Below, one piece after another: positions 36,226 to 38,828 of a stretch of 38,828 nt of DNA (the first letter of the stretch is position 1; every line of letters begins with the position of its first letter). Both the position numbers and the translations under genes were made by a program. Source of the stretch: a virus; the IMG/VR virus record IMGVR_UViG_3300049919_000164, positions 1-38,828 of that record, one strand, 5' to 3'. The notes under the pieces were generated by a model, which had not been told where the DNA came from, did no database searches, and saw nothing but the letters and a program-made list of their open reading frames with translations.

Positions 36226-36462
36226 TTACTGATTATTTTCTTTTTGTTCAATTAATTTGCTTTTCTCACTTGTAGAAAGTGCTAGTAATGTGCCAATTAG
36301 AAAAAATGACCCGCCAATAATTTGTTGTAACAAAATAAAATTGTTTCCTTTTATTTCAATCGGGAATAATAAAACTACTCCTAGAATGATTAAAAAAGCA
36401 GAAAATACAACGGCTAAAAAGCGTTTTACGCTAGTTCCGTTTTTTAGTAATAGTCCTTTCAT
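36226..36462 (-). CDS. Two-pass membrane protein, 78 aa (second holin candidate)
   Basis: ATG 36462 (MKGLLLKNGTSVKRFLAVVF) is preferred; the longer frame would need a TTG at 36525. Two membrane segments (about residues 14-34 and 43-61) are joined by a short loop, and the C-terminus is charged. Small two-segment proteins of this kind are typical class II holins. Located between tail protein and lysis genes. Confidence 0.6.
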   Translation of the reverse strand: MKGLLLKNGTSVKRFLAVVFSAFLIILGVVLLFPIEIKGNNFILLQQIIGGSFFLIGTLLALSTSEKSKLIEQKENNQ

Positions 36463-36525
36463 AATATATTTTCTATTTAGTTTGTAAAACTCTGATTTAC
36501 TTTTAATATACACATTATCATTCAA

Positions 36526-37338
36526 CTATATAACGGCACGACCTAAAGTTGTTTGATACGTTTGAATAGAATTGTGCATATTGGTTGCTTCTGTATCTGA
36601 TATCCCAGCACCTATAAATGCAAATGACAAAATAGTATTTAATGTTGGAAGCGATTGCACATCAGACGCATTTGCTCGCAGTATATGTATTTCAGAATTC
36701 CCTAAAACAGAAGTTTGTGCTACTGAATTGGTTTGCTTTACTCCATTTAGAATATAATCAGCAATTCTGCTCCCATTTGTTTTTGCAATTATAGACCCCT
36801 GTTGTTGTGTAATTATAGCAGTAGGGGTAATGTCGGATAATACGCCGCCTAATATAGCCTTCTCACGACTTCCTGATGTTATCCAACCGATTAACGTTTC
36901 ACTAACTCCAACCCTACAGCCTATATAAAATCGAGTAGTGCCATTAGCCTCTATCCCAGTCTTGTAAATACCCATAGAAAATGAAGATGGGGAAGATGAT
37001 TGAGCTACTGGGTTAAATTTAGTATTTCCATATGTAGTTGCAGAACCATTACTTTTAATACCCCCTGAATTGTGGGTTACACTCCCACTCCAAGCTATTC
37101 TAAACGCTGCATCTAAGTCTCGTGGGTCTTTCAAATTGAATTTATGAGTTGTAGCAGTACCGCCAACAAATGGATAGATTGCATTCATTTTAGTCCATAA
37201 ACCATTTATTTTTAAATCTGCAACGAGTGTATTTATTGCGCTAATTTGAGTTTGGTCTGTTAATCCCGATGCTGTGATAAATGCTAAAGCATCGACATCC
37301 AAGCCTCCACCACCCATAAGCTTTCTAAACATTGACAT
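36526..37338 (-). CDS. Tail or host-recognition protein, 270 aa
   Basis: ATG 37338 (MSMFRKLMGGGGLDVDALAF) overlaps the previous stop. A Gly-rich N-terminus is followed by a strand-rich domain of the concanavalin/LamG-like kind often seen in tails of Bacteroidota phages (SSSPSSFSMGIYKTG and GSREKAILGG segments, and a closing SFAFIGAGISDTEA). It probably binds sugar or serves as adhesin. Its place after the fibre gene agrees. Confidence 0.65.
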   Translation of the reverse strand: MSMFRKLMGGGGLDVDALAFITASGLTDQTQISAINTLVADLKINGLWTKMNAIYPFVGGTATTHKFNLKDPRDLDAAFRIAWSGSVTHNSGGIKSNGSATTYGNTKFNPVAQSSSPSSFSMGIYKTGIEANGTTRFYIGCRVGVSETLIGWITSGSREKAILGGVLSDITPTAIITQQQGSIIAKTNGSRIADYILNGVKQTNSVAQTSVLGNSEIHILRANASDVQSLPTLNTILSFAFIGAGISDTEATNMHNSIQTYQTTLGRAVI

Positions 37339-37570
37339 CTGACACCTCCACCACGTTAAATTCATAAGTGCAAACTATCTCGTTATCTCTTTGCTCGTAA
37401 CGCTCAGAAAGCCAAAATCCATCACGCTCGTCTGGTCTATTCTCAATTATTGGCAAATAACCATTTTCAATCCATTGCTCGTGAGTAGGCGAATAAATTA
37501 CTCCACCATTTTCTTGTAATATAGATTGATATTTCCTAATATTCCCATTTTCTATTTTTCCGTATTCCAT
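37325..37570 (-). CDS. Small protein next to fibre gene, 81 aa
   Basis: An 81-residue acidic protein (MEYGKIENGNIRKYQSILQE) starting four bases after the fibre stop, overlapping the following gene by 14 bases. It might be a fibre assembly chaperone or a minor tail part. Such small genes beside a fibre gene often play that role, but no motif is seen. Confidence 0.6.
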   Translation of the reverse strand: MEYGKIENGNIRKYQSILQENGGVIYSPTHEQWIENGYLPIIENRPDERDGFWLSERYEQRDNEIVCTYEFNVVEVSDVNV

Positions 37571-37574
37571 AATA

Positions 37575-38828
37575 TTAAGCTTTTATTGCGTGATAAACTT
37601 GGCACATTGTAGAGTTAATCCAAAAGAATACAAATGTATATGTCTTATTGATTGTAAGTGTTGTAGGTGCTGCTTTGTCCATCCAAGTAAACGTAACACC
37701 CGTTGGAGGTGTAATGCTTAATGCTGGCGTTGTAGAGCCTACTAAAACCCTAACTGTACATTCATTCAAATAAGTAAATGTAGATGGTGCGGTTGGTGTT
37801 AAAACAAATGTATGCACATTGGTAAAAGTAGTTGTTAATATCTTAACGGTATTAGGTGCTATTTCTATTGTTCCGCTTGAAGTTACATCGTCTGCCTGTG
37901 GTATTTTCAGAGCATCAATAGCCAATTGAGCATTACCAAAATTATTCTCTGTTATTTGACTTGCAGGTAGAGATGTTATTCCGCTACCACTTACTGCAAG
38001 TGCTGTAGCCGTAAGTCTTAAATCATCTGCTTGAGTAAATGCTAAAGCACCAGCCACATTTCTTACTATAACACGATACATTAATTTCCACTCTGCAACC
38101 GTCATACCGCTTAACGTAGGCTGTGGGGCTGCTTGTGCATTTGCTACACTTGTATAAGCACCTTGCCCCATAACGAAAACTATTTCACTATTTACTGGCA
38201 ATTTTCGGTTGGTATTATACATCCAATATATTCCATATTGGCTAGTACCAAGTGCCGTAAGCACTCCTGCATTATCATAATACGGTGCGCCAGTAGTAGT
38301 TCCAACTAATTTACAGAATCTAGTACTTGCAGCATCAGTAATCATTGCAGATAGTGCAGAATTTCTGTAAGTAATCATACCTTGCGTTTTCGTGCCTACA
38401 AGTGTATGGTATCTATCCTCGTCTCGCACAACGCTCTCTAAATGACTAAATGTATTTGTAGCCCCACTTGCAAAGGTAGTTACGCCACCACTTACCCATC
38501 TACATCCGTCAGTATCGTGTTGCTTTTTATGCTCGATAAGATTTCGGTTTGCCGAGTGTAGTTCATCCGCTAAAATAGCCGTTGTTCCATCCCAATTTAT
38601 AGTGCAACATGGTATCTTTGTTAAGTCTAAAATATCAAAAGCACTATTTATTAATCCGCTTGAATTTACGTTTATAAGATTTTGACCTAATGAAGCAGTA
38701 AATGTAAGAGTTAACCCACTATTCACATAGTCAGCCCCATTTATCTTATAATTACCTGCATTTGAAAGCAAGTTGACTGTAATAGAAGAACCTACATTGC
38801 TTATTGTAAAGTTACTTGAATTTGGAGG
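37575..38828 (-). CDS. Tail fibre / receptor-binding protein, C-terminal part (joins 1-1732)
   Basis: Frame open from the right end of the window to the stop at 37575, in the same phase as the 1-1732 part; bases 38702-38828 repeat 1-127. This half holds the variable C-terminal domains (for example IPCCTINWDGTTAILADELH and PPTGVTFTWMDKAAPTTLT). These segments likely form the receptor-binding tip. The TTG at 38771 inside NLLSNAG is not a real start. Confidence 0.85.
   Translation of the reverse strand, partial: PPNSSNFTISNVGSSITVNLLSNAGNYKINGADYVNSGLTLTFTASLGQNLINVNSSGLINSAFDILDLTKIPCCTINWDGTTAILADELHSANRNLIEHKKQHDTDGCRWVSGGVTTFASGATNTFSHLESVVRDEDRYHTLVGTKTQGMITYRNSALSAMITDAASTRFCKLVGTTTGAPYYDNAGVLTALGTSQYGIYWMYNTNRKLPVNSEIVFVMGQGAYTSVANAQAAPQPTLSGMTVAEWKLMYRVIVRNVAGALAFTQADDLRLTATALAVSGSGITSLPASQITENNFGNAQLAIDALKIPQADDVTSSGTIEIAPNTVKILTTTFTNVHTFVLTPTAPSTFTYLNECTVRVLVGSTTPALSITPPTGVTFTWMDKAAPTTLTINKTYTFVFFWINSTMCQVYHAIKA
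38702..38828. repeat. Direct terminal repeat, right copy
   Basis: Identical to bases 1-127. See the left copy for the meaning. Annotation of the circle should count this stretch once. Confidence 0.95.

Noticed and set aside
37575-38771. Separate 398-aa gene starting at TTG 38771
   Set aside because: The frame is open upstream through the contig join; the true start is ATG 1732.
1-38828. tRNA genes and lysogeny module
   Set aside because: No cloverleaf-like sequence with conserved TTCGAAT-type arms was seen, and no integrase or attachment site is evident. The small HTH genes alone do not show that the phage is temperate.

Overview
This window is the complete genome of a siphovirus-like phage of a Bacteroidota host, probably a flavobacterium. 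The first 127 bases (1-127) are repeated exactly as the last 127 (38702-38828), so the contig is a closed circle of 38,701 unique bases. One large tail-fibre gene runs across the join. The host guess rests on the AT-rich sequence, the many TAnnTTTG promoter -7 boxes, A-rich rather than Shine-Dalgarno translation starts, a DUF3127-type ssDNA-binding protein and a BT4734/VirE-N-type primase-helicase. No integrase, recombinase, transposase, tRNA or CRISPR was found.

Layout. (1) Late genes are all on the minus strand, reading from about 18.3 kb down to 1 and on, through the circle, to 34.3 kb: small and large terminase, portal, HK97-type prohead protease, major capsid protein, head-tail connectors, tail proteins, tape measure, two related receptor or tail-tip proteins, tail fibre, a second tail protein, small membrane proteins (holin candidates), an M15-type endolysin and a probable u-spanin. 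Two late promoters (before the portal gene and after the tape measure gene) share a TGTCG-N6-CGACA dyad placed exactly 29 bases upstream of a TATTTTTG box. (2) Three small plus-strand genes (15.7-16.5 kb, one a lipoprotein) sit as an island between portal and terL. (3) Early genes are on the plus strand from 18.5 to 27.5 kb: small proteins, an ERF single-strand annealing protein, DUF3127 protein, MazG-like protein, a structured RNA with a terminator, an iteron-bearing likely replication origin, primase-helicase, SF2 helicase and VRR-NUC nuclease, then a small HTH repressor with a perfect palindromic operator.

(4) The most striking region is 27.5-34.0 kb. It holds eleven tandem gene cassettes, all in plus orientation, separated by imperfect hairpins of about 60-140 bases that have the architecture of integron attC sites (a left core ending in TAAC, a right core GTTA, and paired inner arms). 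The variable bases next to the GTTA at the start of a cassette are repeated, inverted, at the left core of the same cassette's own end in nine of eleven cassettes, while the two halves of one site usually do not match. This is the signature of cassettes that inserted as circles cut at G|TT. The array makes up about one sixth of the genome, and no integron integrase is encoded here. It therefore looks like a phage-borne cassette array (CALIN-like) loaded in trans, carrying small, mostly unknown genes that are good candidates for accessory or counter-defence functions.

How it fits together: the early operon supplies replication and recombination functions around the 22 kb origin. Small regulators with their own dyad operators probably set timing. 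The shared late-promoter dyad suggests one activator switches on capsid, tail and lysis genes. The cassette array sits at the distal end of the early transcription direction and ends at a bidirectional terminator facing the late operon.
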